From JAHQVI01 sp964407075 (GTDB lineage: Bacteria; Pseudomonadota; Alphaproteobacteria; Rhizobiales; Rhodomicrobiaceae), in NCBI GenBank assembly GCA_964407075.1, contig CAYOUE010000072.1, positions 1-14,723 on the forward strand: a stretch of 14,723 nucleotides of DNA, read 5' to 3'. Positions within the stretch are counted from its first letter, which is position 1. Every line of letters starts with the position of its first letter. A model generated the notes under the pieces. The model was not told the origin of the DNA and made no database searches. It saw only the letters and a list, made by a program, of their open reading frames with translations. Made by a program: the position numbers and the translations under genes. Positions 6,652 to 13,233 of the stretch are shown here, in pieces.

Positions 6652-7257
6652 ATGCCTGACGATCGGGGACGCCCTTATGTGTATCTCGCCGGGCCGGACG
6701 TCTTCTATCCGGATGCGCACAAGCGCGCAGAAAGGATGAAACAGGCCTTGGCGCAAAGAGGCATGGCAGGCCTGTTCCCGCTCGATAACGCTCTGTGTAC
6801 GGAAGACTTTCCGGACGTAAAGGCGCTCGCGCTCGGCATCGCGAGAGCGAATGAGGCGATGATGCGCGCCGCGGATATGGGAATCGCCAATATCAGCCCC
6901 TGGCGCGGGACGGAGGCGGATGACGGCACGGCTTACGAAATCGGCTTCATGGCTGCGCTGGGCAAGCCGGTCGTTCTGTACACTACCGATCCGAGGCCAT
7001 TTGCGCAGCGCGTCGCGGAGGATTATTACGGCGGCGCGGTCCGGCGCGACGGAGCGCTCTTGCGGGGCGCGTCCGACGGGATGATGGTCGAGGATTTCGA
7101 AGGCTTCGCCGACAATCTGATGCTCGTCAACGCCGCAGTCGCGGCTGCGGAGCGTGTGACCGGATCGGCGCCCGATCCGGCCGGCGTCGTTCAACCCGGC
7201 TTCGAAGCGGCAGCCGATTCCGCCATGAGACTGTGGCGGGCGCGCCGGCAGGTGTAG
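6652..7257 (+). CDS. Nucleoside 2-deoxyribosyltransferase family protein
   Basis: A 201-residue cytoplasmic protein. It starts with VYLAGPDVFYPDA (10-22), the phosphate/sugar-binding strand of this family. It also has GTEADDGTAYEIGFMAALGKPVVLY (86-110), in which Glu96 is the expected nucleophile and the Asp residues at 90-91 help bind the sugar. Members transfer deoxyribose between bases or hydrolyse the N-glycosidic bond of (deoxy)nucleotides in salvage or pool cleaning; which of these applies cannot be read here. The ATG has GGGAGGG four bases before it. It follows the RHH-PII gene by 32 bases on the same strand with no terminator between them, so the pair is probably one transcript. That would link nucleotide salvage to a PII sensor; this link is inference. 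The next gene converges on it with a 13-base gap and no visible terminator. Confidence 0.85.
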   Translation: MPDDRGRPYVYLAGPDVFYPDAHKRAERMKQALAQRGMAGLFPLDNALCTEDFPDVKALALGIARANEAMMRAADMGIANISPWRGTEADDGTAYEIGFMAALGKPVVLYTTDPRPFAQRVAEDYYGGAVRRDGALLRGASDGMMVEDFEGFADNLMLVNAAVAAAERVTGSAPDPAGVVQPGFEAAADSAMRLWRARRQV

Positions 7258-7270
7258 CTCGCCCGCTCCG

Positions 7271-8488
7271 TCATTGCTGCGCAGACGCGGTCTGCCCGGC
7301 TTTGGCTTCTTGCGCATTCGCGGCCATGTACAGCAGCAGATAGCCCACCGTCGCCGAAGCCAGCGATCCGAGCAGCACGCCGAGCCTGATCTGCGCGTCG
7401 TAGACATTCGTCGAGAATGCGAGCGAACCGATGAACAGACTCATCGTGAAACCGATCCCGGCGATCGCGGAGACGCCGTAGAGCTGTACCCAGTTCGTCC
7501 TTGGCGGCATTTCGGCGATCTTCAGCTTGATCGTCAACCAGAGGAACCCGAAAATGCCGATCTGCTTGCCAAAGAACAGGCCGAGCGCGATCCCAAGCAT
7601 GACGGGTTCGGCAAGGCTCGCAAGGCCCATGCCCGCGAAGGAAACGCCGGCATTGGCGAAAGCGAAAATTGGCAGGATGCCATAGGCGACCCACGGATGC
7701 AGGGCGTGTTCGAGGTCTTCCAGAACCGTATGATCGGAATTCTTCGGCTTGATAAGCGGGATAGCCAGGGCCGTGACGACTCCTGCCAGCGTGGCGTGGA
7801 CGCCCGATTTGAGCACCATGACCCAAAGCACGAGCCCGACCAGTACATAGGGCGTAATGGAAGTCACGCCGCGCAAGTTGAGTACGATCAATCCTCCTAT
7901 AGGCAGGATAGTCATGAGCAGGATCGTCGGCGACAGGTCGCTGGTATAGAAAAACGCGATAATCAGGATTGCTCCGAGGTCATCGAAAATGGCTACGGCG
8001 AGAAGCAGGATTTTTAGTGCGGCAGGCGCGCGGTTTCCGAGCAGTGACAGCACGGCGAGCGCGAAGGCAATATCGGTGGCGGCCGGGATGGCCCAGCCGT
8101 TCAGGGCCTCGGTATTGTCGATATTAAGCGCGATGTAGACAAGGGCGGGCACGATCATGCCGCCGATCGCTCCAATTCCGGGAAGGGCGACTTTTGAGGC
8201 GCTGGAGAGTTCGCCGACTTTGAATTCGCGCTTTATTTCCAGGCCAACCAGAAAGAAGAACACCGCCATAAGGCCGTCATTGATCCACAGCAGAAGCGGC
8301 TTGGCGATCTCAAGCGCGCCGAACTGAATAGCGACTGGCGTCTGAAGAATGCTGTCGTAGATTGCGCCTAGCGGGCTGTTCGCAAGGACTAGCGCAAAAA
8401 TCGTGGCGATGACGAGAAGGATTCCGCCGGCCGACTCCAGCTTCAGGAATTCGCGGATCATGTCGCGGGGATTGCTTTTGGGGATCAT
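7271..8488 (-). CDS. nhaA: Na+/H+ antiporter NhaA
   Basis: A 405-residue inner-membrane antiporter that exports Na+ or Li+ in exchange for protons and so keeps sodium and internal pH in balance. The chain is mostly hydrophobic segments, as expected for twelve helices. The ion-binding site is intact: Asp139 in ATDIAFALAV and the pair Asp169-Asp170 in IFDDLGAI correspond to Asp133, Asp163 and Asp164 of E. coli NhaA. Also present are WINDGLMAVFFFLVGLEIKRE (68-88) near the N-terminus, the SGVHATLAGVV segment and GKQIGIFGFLWL. The length is normal for the family. The ATG at 8488 has AAGGA about ten bases before it. It lies downstream of leuC on the same strand after a 193-base spacer and probably has its own promoter. 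Confidence 0.96.
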   Translation of the reverse strand: MIPKSNPRDMIREFLKLESAGGILLVIATIFALVLANSPLGAIYDSILQTPVAIQFGALEIAKPLLLWINDGLMAVFFFLVGLEIKREFKVGELSSASKVALPGIGAIGGMIVPALVYIALNIDNTEALNGWAIPAATDIAFALAVLSLLGNRAPAALKILLLAVAIFDDLGAILIIAFFYTSDLSPTILLMTILPIGGLIVLNLRGVTSITPYVLVGLVLWVMVLKSGVHATLAGVVTALAIPLIKPKNSDHTVLEDLEHALHPWVAYGILPIFAFANAGVSFAGMGLASLAEPVMLGIALGLFFGKQIGIFGFLWLTIKLKIAEMPPRTNWVQLYGVSAIAGIGFTMSLFIGSLAFSTNVYDAQIRLGVLLGSLASATVGYLLLYMAANAQEAKAGQTASAQQ

Positions 8489-8681
8489 GACGGCGAGATC
8501 CTTTCAAGTTGAAATGCCCCGGACGCGGGACGGATGCGCGTAGCGCGCCGCACTGCAAGGTTCAATATGCATTCATATGAAGGCATTGGCCCATGCCAAA
8601 TCAACCCTCGCGGATGCTATAGCCGCGTAACTCCACTCATTCATGAGTCTGAAATCCGCTCGGGCAAGCTTCGCCGGCAGG
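8489..8681. other. leuC-nhaA spacer with three small dyads
   Basis: No gene is visible here. I see three dyads: TTGGC/GCCAA across CCAT (8586-8599), CGCGG/CCGCG across nine bases (8609-8627) and ACTCAT/ATGAGT across TC (8635-8648), plus the palindrome TTCATATGAA (8572-8581). On the - strand TTGATT (8604-8599) stands 17-18 bases before TTCATA or TCATAT, a weak promoter candidate for nhaA that overlaps the first dyad. The 8609-8627 hairpin lacks a T run on either side, so I do not call a terminator for leuC. Confidence 0.4.
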
Positions 8682-10079
8682 TCATCCGAAGTCCCGAATG
8701 TCGACGAACCGGCCCGCAACGGCCGCAGCTGCCGCCATCGCTGGCGAAACCAGATGGGTGCGTCCCTTGAAACCCTGACGGCCTTCGAAGTTCCGGTTCG
8801 AGGTCGAGGCGCAACGCTCTTCCGGCGCCAGCTTGTCAGGGTTCATCGCAAGGCACATCGAGCAGCCCGGCTCGCGCCACTCGAAGCCAGCTTCGATGAA
8901 GATCCTGTCGAGGCCTTCCTGCTCGGCCTGCGCCTTGACGAGACCGGAGCCGGGAACGGCCATCGCCTTGACGCTCTCGTGAACCTTCCTGCCTTTCAGG
9001 ACGTCCGCGGCAGCGCGCAGATCCTCGATCCGGCCGTTTGTGCAGGAGCCTAGAAACACGCGGTCGATACTGATATCGGTCATCCTCGTGCCTGGCGTCA
9101 GGCCCATATAGGCCAGCGCGCGCTGCATCGAGGCGCGCTTGTTCTCGTNNNNNNNNNNGGGATCCGGGACTGCGCCCGTCACGGCCACGACGTCTTCCGG
9201 GCTGGTGCCCCAGGTGACAAGCGGCGGCAGGTTGGCTGCGTCGAGCCTGACTTCGCGGTCGAAGACGGCGTCCGGGTCCGAATGCAGCATCTCCCAGTAA
9301 CGCATCGCCGCCTCCCAAGCCGCGCCCTTGGGCGCGCGCGGGCGGCCCTTGATATATTCGAATGTCTTTTCATCGGGTGCGATCAGCCCGGCGCGCGCGC
9401 CGCCTTCGATGGACATGTTGCAGACCGTCATGCGGCCTTCGACCGACAGGGCGCGGATGACTTCGCCGGCATATTCTATGACATGGCCTGTGCCGCCCGC
9501 CGTGCCGATCTCGCCGATGATCGCAAGGATTATGTCCTTGGCCGTGACGCCGTGCGGAAGCTTGCCGTCCACGGTCACGCGCATGTTCTTCGCCTTCTGC
9601 TGGATCAGCGTCTGGGTAGCCAGCACATGCTCGACTTCCGAGGTGCCGATGCCGTGGGCGAGAGCGCCGAACGCACCATGCGTAGAGGTGTGGCTGTCGC
9701 CGCATACGATCGTCGTGCCCGGAAGGGTGAAGCCTTGTTCCGGGCCGATCACATGGACGATGCCCTGGCGCACGTCGCTTTCGTTGTAATATTCGACGTT
9801 GAAATCGGCGGCGTTCTTTGCCAGCGTCTCGACCTGGATGGCGGATTCGGGATCGTCTATGCCGCTGGAGCGGTCCGTGGTCGGAACGTTATGGTCGACG
9901 ACGGCCAGGGTCTTTTCCGGCGCGCGGACCTTGCGTCCCGCCATGCGCAAGCCTTCGAAAGCCTGCGGGCTTGTCACTTCATGGACAAGGTGGCGGTCGA
10001 TATAGATGAGGCAAGTGCCGTCCGGCTGTTCATCGACCAGATGGTCGTCCCAGATCTTGTCGTACAGCGTCTTGCCCAT
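8682..10079 (-). CDS. leuC: 3-isopropylmalate dehydratase large subunit
   Basis: LeuC, with LeuD, isomerises 2-isopropylmalate to 3-isopropylmalate in leucine synthesis. It is a cytoplasmic aconitase-family enzyme with a 4Fe-4S cluster. The start MGKTLYDKIWDDHLV, the segments VCGDSHTSTHGAFGALAHGIGTSEVEHVLATQ and SIEGGARAGLIAPDE, and the cluster ligands Cys346 (GSCTNGR), Cys406 and Cys409 (GCSMC) are all present. A 10-N gap lies after VTGAVPDP; both sides are in the same frame, so a few residues are unknown and the residue count is approximate. ATG 10079 has AGGAGG five bases before it, and this site contains part of the rplS stop codon. leuD and leuB are not next to it in the window: nhaA follows instead, so the partner subunit must be encoded elsewhere. 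Confidence 0.97.
   Translation of the reverse strand: MGKTLYDKIWDDHLVDEQPDGTCLIYIDRHLVHEVTSPQAFEGLRMAGRKVRAPEKTLAVVDHNVPTTDRSSGIDDPESAIQVETLAKNAADFNVEYYNESDVRQGIVHVIGPEQGFTLPGTTIVCGDSHTSTHGAFGALAHGIGTSEVEHVLATQTLIQQKAKNMRVTVDGKLPHGVTAKDIILAIIGEIGTAGGTGHVIEYAGEVIRALSVEGRMTVCNMSIEGGARAGLIAPDEKTFEYIKGRPRAPKGAAWEAAMRYWEMLHSDPDAVFDREVRLDAANLPPLVTWGTSPEDVVAVTGAVPDPXXXXENKRASMQRALAYMGLTPGTRMTDISIDRVFLGSCTNGRIEDLRAAADVLKGRKVHESVKAMAVPGSGLVKAQAEQEGLDRIFIEAGFEWREPGCSMCLAMNPDKLAPEERCASTSNRNFEGRQGFKGRTHLVSPAMAAAAAVAGRFVDIRDFG
9149..9158. other. Assembly gap (10 N) inside leuC
   Basis: Ten N bases interrupt leuC between the residues VPDP and ENKRASMQRALAYMGL. The frame is kept across ten bases, and LeuC homologues have only a short variable loop here. 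Because the other gap in the window has the same length and is clearly a placeholder, this length should not be trusted either. Confidence 0.85.
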
Positions 10080-10084
10080 TGCCG

Positions 10085-10091
10085 CCTCCTA
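10085..10091 (-). promoter_or_regulatory. leuC ribosome site overlapping the rplS stop codon
   Basis: On the - strand the rplS stop TAG (10091-10089) runs into AGGAGG (10090-10085), the full Shine-Dalgarno of leuC, whose ATG is five bases further. Ribosomes ending rplS stand on this site, so re-initiation or coupling is likely. Confidence 0.85.
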
Positions 10092-10787
10092 TTTCGTTTC
10101 CGTTTCTTCTTTCGCGCCGTTTTCGTCTGCAGGCTGATCGTCTTCCTCGGCCGGAACCTCGCCGACGGTCGACTCGGCCATCAGCGCGCGCGCCTGGCCG
10201 GCCCAGTCGTCATTTTCGATCTTTGCGTCGAGCGAGAGCTGATCGTCGAGGATTGCGATTTCGTCGTCGGTCAGGTTGACGATCTGCGCATAGGTGGTGA
10301 TGCCGATCTTGTTGAGATTCTTCTCGATGACCTCGTCCAGACCAGTGATCTTCTTGAGATCGTCTGCGGGGCCTTTCGGCTTCTTGAACTTGATGGTCTT
10401 GGCGCGGGCGGACTGCGCCTTGGCGCGGGCGTCGGTGCGTTCGGCGATCCGGGCGGCCTTGCCGCGCAGGCCGCGCAGATAATACAGCTTGGCGCGGCGG
10501 ACGCGGCCGCGGCGGACAACCTCGATGGAGTCGATGAGCGGAGAATGGATCGGGAAAACGCGCTCCACGCCCTCGCCATAGGATATCTTGCGGACGGTGA
10601 AGCTCTCGTTGACGCCGCCGCCCGAGCGGCCGATGCAGACGCCTTCATAAGCCTGGATGCGCTCGCGCGTGCCTTCGACGACCTTGACGTTGACGCGCAG
10701 CGTGTCGCCCGGATCGAATTCGGGGATCTTCCTTTTCGCCGTCAGCTCGGCAACATAGTCTTTTTCGAATTCCTGCATACTGTTCAT
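10089..10787 (-). CDS. rplS: Ribosomal protein L19 with C-terminal helix-hairpin-helix extension
   Basis: Residues 1-118 are normal L19 of the large ribosomal subunit (FDPGDTLRVNVKVVEGTRER, then ERVFPIHSPLIDSIEVVRRG and RRAKLYYLRGLRGKAARI). L19 is usually only about 115-130 residues, but this protein has 232. After a basic linker (119-140) comes a domain at about 141-205. It reads DDLKKITGLDEVIEKNLNKIGITTYAQIVNLTDDEIAILDDQL and ends in DDWAGQARAL. This is the helix-hairpin-helix module known as an extension of ribosomal protein L21 in some Alphaproteobacteria and also found in other fusions. An acidic tail (206-232) ends the chain. ATG 10787 has AAAGG eight bases before it; Met4 is an alternative. 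The gene has its own promoter candidate after trmD and is coupled to leuC. Confidence 0.95.
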   Translation of the reverse strand: MNSMQEFEKDYVAELTAKRKIPEFDPGDTLRVNVKVVEGTRERIQAYEGVCIGRSGGGVNESFTVRKISYGEGVERVFPIHSPLIDSIEVVRRGRVRRAKLYYLRGLRGKAARIAERTDARAKAQSARAKTIKFKKPKGPADDLKKITGLDEVIEKNLNKIGITTYAQIVNLTDDEIAILDDQLSLDAKIENDDWAGQARALMAESTVGEVPAEEDDQPADENGAKEETETK

Positions 10788-10919
10788 GGCTGTCGCCTTT
10801 CGCTTTCTCAGCGCCGGTCGAACCGATTCCGCTGTGCGTGAGTTTCGTCTTGCGGGCCGGACCCCGCATCAAATCCGGCAGCGGCCGCAGAGCGAGCCCG
10901 CAGGCGCCAGGATTTTAGG

Positions 10920-10931
10920 AAATCGCGATTT
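10920..10931. repeat. Perfect 12-bp palindrome in the rplS leader
   Basis: AAATCGCGATTT reads the same on both strands. It lies about 25-40 bases after the expected transcription start of rplS, in an AT-richer patch. It could be a regulator site or chance; no function is known to me. Confidence 0.5.
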
Positions 10932-10963
10932 AGATAGTCGATAAATGGCTCCTTGTCGATTGT

Positions 10964-10992
10964 TTTAGCTCGAAAGACGAAGCTTCTGTCAA
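10964..10992 (-). promoter_or_regulatory. Promoter of rplS-leuC
   Basis: On the - strand TTGACA (10992-10987) is followed after exactly 17 bases by GCTAAA (10969-10964) and AC. This fits the Caulobacter housekeeping form with GCTANA at -10. It begins 23 bases after the trmD stop and predicts an untranslated leader of roughly 170 bases before rplS, which also holds a short GC-rich hairpin (TGCGGG/CCCGCA, 10851-10868). No gene is visible in the 10788-11015 spacer. Confidence 0.65.
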
Positions 10993-11015
10993 GGCTTTGC
11001 GCAGCATGGAAGGGT

Positions 11016-11729
11016 TCAGGCTTCCGGCGGGTCCTCTTTTGGCGTTCGGGCTCCCGCAAGCAGATCGGGCCGCCGCTCGCGCGTTACCGCTTCAGCCTGC
11101 GCGCGCCGCCATGCCGCGATCCGCTCGTGATTGCCCGAGAGGAGAACTCCGGGAATGGCGCGCCCCTCCCACTCGCGCGGTCTCGTATAGTGCGGATATT
11201 CCAGCAGGCCGTTCTCGAAACTTTCCTCCACGCCTGAAGCCTGTGCGCCCATGACGCCGGGCAACAGGCGGACGCAGGCGTCGATCATGACCATCGCCGC
11301 CAGTTCGCCGCCCGAAAGCACATAATCCCCAATGGAGAGCTCTTCCGCGTGCCGGGCTTCGATAACACGCTGGTCCACGCCCTCGAAGCGTCCGCAGAGC
11401 AGCATGATGCCCGGTCCGGCGCTCAGGGCGCGGACGCGCTTTTGCGTCAACGGTGCGCCGCGCGGCGACGGGTAGATGAGGGGCAGGCCGGGATGCCGCG
11501 CGCGCGCGGCGTCAATGGCTGCCGCCAGCACGTCGGCGCGCATCACCATGCCTGGACCGCCGCCCGCGGGCGTGTCGTCCACCGAGCGATGCCGGCCTGT
11601 CGCATGATCGCGGATGCCGACAGCATCGAGCCGCCAGAGCCCCGCGCCGAGCGCCTGACCGGCAAGGCTGACCCCCAGCGGGCCGGGGAACATCTCGGGA
11701 AAGATCGTCAGGGCGCAGGCGGTCCACAT
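11016..11729 (-). CDS. trmD: tRNA (guanine-37-N1)-methyltransferase
   Basis: TrmD methylates G37 next to the anticodon with S-adenosylmethionine and so prevents frameshifting. It is a cytoplasmic dimer of the SPOUT class. The 237-residue chain has the family start ALTIFPEMFPGPLGVSLAG, then TPAGGGPGMVMRADVLAAAI (about 53-72) and YPSPRGAPLTQKRVRALS. The trefoil-knot SAM site is LLCGRFEGVDQRVIEARHAEELSIGDYVLSGGELAAMVMIDA. ENGLLEYPHYTRPREWEG and VLLSGNHERIAAWRR follow. No key segment is missing. The ATG at 11729 stands three bases after the stop of the upstream GNAT gene and has only a weak ribosome site (AGG), so its translation probably depends on coupling. In E. coli trmD sits directly after rimM; here an acetyltransferase gene has come between them. 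Confidence 0.97.
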   Translation of the reverse strand: MWTACALTIFPEMFPGPLGVSLAGQALGAGLWRLDAVGIRDHATGRHRSVDDTPAGGGPGMVMRADVLAAAIDAARARHPGLPLIYPSPRGAPLTQKRVRALSAGPGIMLLCGRFEGVDQRVIEARHAEELSIGDYVLSGGELAAMVMIDACVRLLPGVMGAQASGVEESFENGLLEYPHYTRPREWEGRAIPGVLLSGNHERIAAWRRAQAEAVTRERRPDLLAGARTPKEDPPEA

Positions 11730-11732
11730 GGC

Positions 11733-12218
11733 CTATCGCAATCGCAGTTTCATGCCTTCATGGCTGGCGGCGAAGCCGAGCGCTTCGTAAAAGGCGAGCG
11801 CTTCGGGACGGCGTTTGTCGGTCGTAAGCTGGACAAGCGCGCAGCCGCGCTCGCGGGCGAGGCCGATGGCGTGCGCGATCAGCGCCCGTCCGACGCCTTC
11901 GCCGCGAAGCGATCCGTCGACACGGACGCCCTCGATCTGGGCGCGCGTTCCGCCGGTGTAGGTCAGGCCGGGGATTAAGGTGAGCTGCAGGCAGGCGACG
12001 GCCCTGCCGCCGAGATCGCCGACAATGATCTGGTTGTTAGGATCGGCGGCGATGGCGTCGAACGCCTGCGCATATGCGCCGGCAATGGCCTCGCCCCCGA
12101 GCGATTCCCGCCCGCTCCCAAGCGAGTCTGCCGCCAGCAGACGCACGATCGCCTCAAGATCGTCCCGCTTCGCCTCGCGGAAGCTCAGATCATGCCCCGG
12201 CCCGGCTTTCTCAGTCAT
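11733..12218 (-). CDS. GNAT-family N-acetyltransferase between rimM and trmD
   Basis: A 161-residue acetyltransferase. The acetyl-CoA site is clear: IEGVRVDGSLRGEGVGRALI (95-114), with the R-G-x-G-x-G/A-type loop at 105-112. It is followed by the C-terminal family part LVQLTTDKRRPEALAFYEALGFAASHEGMKLRL (128-160). The N-terminal part, which sets the substrate, is not diagnostic. The gene overlaps the end of rimM by eight bases (ATG 12218, rimM stop at 12213-12211) and ends three bases before trmD, so it is tightly built into the operon. This suggests a role linked to ribosome or tRNA maturation, perhaps acetylation of a ribosomal protein, but small-molecule acetylation is equally compatible with the sequence. 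The substrate is unknown. Confidence 0.88.
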   Translation of the reverse strand: MTEKAGPGHDLSFREAKRDDLEAIVRLLAADSLGSGRESLGGEAIAGAYAQAFDAIAADPNNQIIVGDLGGRAVACLQLTLIPGLTYTGGTRAQIEGVRVDGSLRGEGVGRALIAHAIGLARERGCALVQLTTDKRRPEALAFYEALGFAASHEGMKLRLR

Positions 12219-12753
12219 CGCTCTTATCCTCAGGCTCGTCGACGACGATGCGTCCGTTCTTCACATCGACCACCGGCGCAGCGGCTTTCGTGAACGGGAC
12301 CAGCAGCGTTCCGCCTCCGTCGATGCGGCGGATTTCCAGCAGGTCGCCTGCGCCGAAATTCTGCACCGCGATCACCTCGCCGAGCTTCCCGCCGTCCATG
12401 CGGAAGGCGGCGAGACCGATCAGGTCGGCATGATACCACTCGTCTTCGTCCGGTTCGGGCAGCCTTGCGCGCTCGACATGAAGCTCGGCGCCCGCGAGCG
12501 CTTCCGCCGCCGTCCGGTCGGCGACGCCCGCGATCCGTGCGGCGAACGTGACACCCTTGAGCGGACGCAGCGCCTCGATCGAAATGCGCCGCCCTTTCCC
12601 GTCGATGAGCGGCCCATAGGTTGCAATGTCTTCCGGGGCGGCGGTGAAGCTGGTGAGCCTCACCTCGCCGCGCACGCCATGCGGGCCTGCAATACGGCCC
12701 AGAAGGACCAGCCTGCCGCCCGCCTCATCATCGCCACCGGCACGATCCGGCAT
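12211..12753 (-). CDS. rimM: 16S rRNA processing protein RimM
   Basis: RimM helps mature the 3' major domain (head) of the small ribosomal subunit and binds protein S19. The 180-residue chain has the N-terminal RimM barrel, recognisable from LGRIAGPHGVRGEVRLTSFT (about 18-37) and LRPLKGVTFAARIAGVADRTAAEALAGAEL. The PRC-barrel part follows, with the conserved EWYHADLIGLAAF (about 104-116), LGEVIAVQNFGAGDLLEI and VPFTKAAAPVVDVKNGRIVVD. The ATG at 12753 has GAGG five bases before it, and a strong hairpin lies just upstream in the rpsP-rimM spacer. The C-terminal EPEDKSDD overlaps the next gene. Confidence 0.96.
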   Translation of the reverse strand: MPDRAGGDDEAGGRLVLLGRIAGPHGVRGEVRLTSFTAAPEDIATYGPLIDGKGRRISIEALRPLKGVTFAARIAGVADRTAAEALAGAELHVERARLPEPDEDEWYHADLIGLAAFRMDGGKLGEVIAVQNFGAGDLLEIRRIDGGGTLLVPFTKAAAPVVDVKNGRIVVDEPEDKSDD

Positions 12754-12766
12754 GTCGCCTCACGAT

Positions 12767-12787
12767 AAGCGCGCGCGTGGCGCGCTT
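12767..12787 (-). promoter_or_regulatory. Perfect hairpin between rpsP and rimM
   Basis: AAGCGCGC (12767-12774) and GCGCGCTT (12780-12787) form a perfect 8-bp stem with a five-base loop. In the transcript it lies 16 bases after the rpsP stop and 5 bases before the GAGG of rimM. There is no T run, so it is not a standard terminator. It could slow ribosome access to rimM, attenuate, or protect the rpsP end of the message. Confidence 0.7.
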
Positions 12788-12802
12788 GCGCCTGCCTTGA
12801 GA

Positions 12803-13186
12803 TCAGGCCGCAGCGCCTTCGCTTGCCGCCTCGTCACCCCCGGCAGCCTTGGCAGCCTTCTCCTTTTTCTCCTCGATCCGTTCGAGCGCCTTCTTGCCCG
12901 GCTTGGCCTTGTTCGGATTGCTGCGCTCGGGGCGCTTGGCAAGGCCCTTTTCGTCGAGGAAGCGCAGCACACGGTCGGTCGGCTGCGCGCCGACTGAGAG
13001 CCAGTGCTTCGCGCGATCCTCGTCGATCACGATGCGCTCGGCGTGATCCTTAGGCAGAAGCGGGTTCCAGCTCCCGAGCCGCTCGATGAAGCGTCCGTCG
13101 CGCGGGGCGGTCGCTTCGGCGACGACGATGCGGTAGAAGGGGCGCTTTTTCGAGCCTCCACGGGCGAGTCTGATTTTCAAAGGCAT
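12803..13186 (-). CDS. rpsP: Ribosomal protein S16
   Basis: S16 of the small ribosomal subunit, needed for its assembly. The core starts MPLKIRLARGGSKKRPFYRI and continues VVAEATAPRDGRFIERLGSWNPLL, then IDEDRAKHWLSVGAQPTDRVLRFLDEKG (about 53-81). The 127-residue chain carries a Lys/Ala/Glu-rich tail after residue 90, as is common for S16 in Alphaproteobacteria. The ATG has GGAG nine bases before it. A promoter candidate with a perfect TTGACA lies directly upstream and overlaps the stop of the GNAT gene, so rpsP may be expressed separately from ffh. Confidence 0.97.
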   Translation of the reverse strand: MPLKIRLARGGSKKRPFYRIVVAEATAPRDGRFIERLGSWNPLLPKDHAERIVIDEDRAKHWLSVGAQPTDRVLRFLDEKGLAKRPERSNPNKAKPGKKALERIEEKKEKAAKAAGGDEAASEGAAA

Positions 13187-13204
13187 TTCGTGTCTTCTCC
13201 AGTT

Positions 13205-13233
13205 GTTTTCCGTCCGCTCTCGCGGTCTGTCAA
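13205..13233 (-). promoter_or_regulatory. Candidate promoter of rpsP
   Basis: On the - strand TTGACA (13233-13228) is followed after 17 bases by GAAAAC (13210-13205), a weak -10 element. The TGA stop of the upstream GNAT gene lies within the TTGACA. The predicted start of transcription would be close to the ribosome site of rpsP. Confidence 0.4.

Noticed and set aside
7274..8017. 247-codon open frame on the + strand
   Set aside because: It is antisense to nhaA and very rich in Arg, Gln, Asp and His, the mirror of membrane-helix codons.
8609..8627. Hairpin after leuC as a terminator
   Set aside because: The five-base stem with nine-base loop is weak, and no T run follows on either strand.
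9282..10841. Long 519-codon open frame on the + strand
   Set aside because: It is antisense to leuC and rplS, both certain, and its protein has no recognisable motif. Such mirror frames are common in GC-rich genomes. It also runs beyond one gene into the next, as a chance frame would.
10855..10951. Possible leader peptide after AAGGAG upstream of rplS
   Set aside because: The ribosome-like site is followed by ATT and not by a normal start codon, and the short frame shows no run of leucine codons as a leuC attenuator would.
10808..11059. 83-codon open frame on the - strand in the rplS leader
   Set aside because: It begins inside trmD and would span the strong TTGACA-GCTAAA promoter. Composition is Arg-rich without motif.
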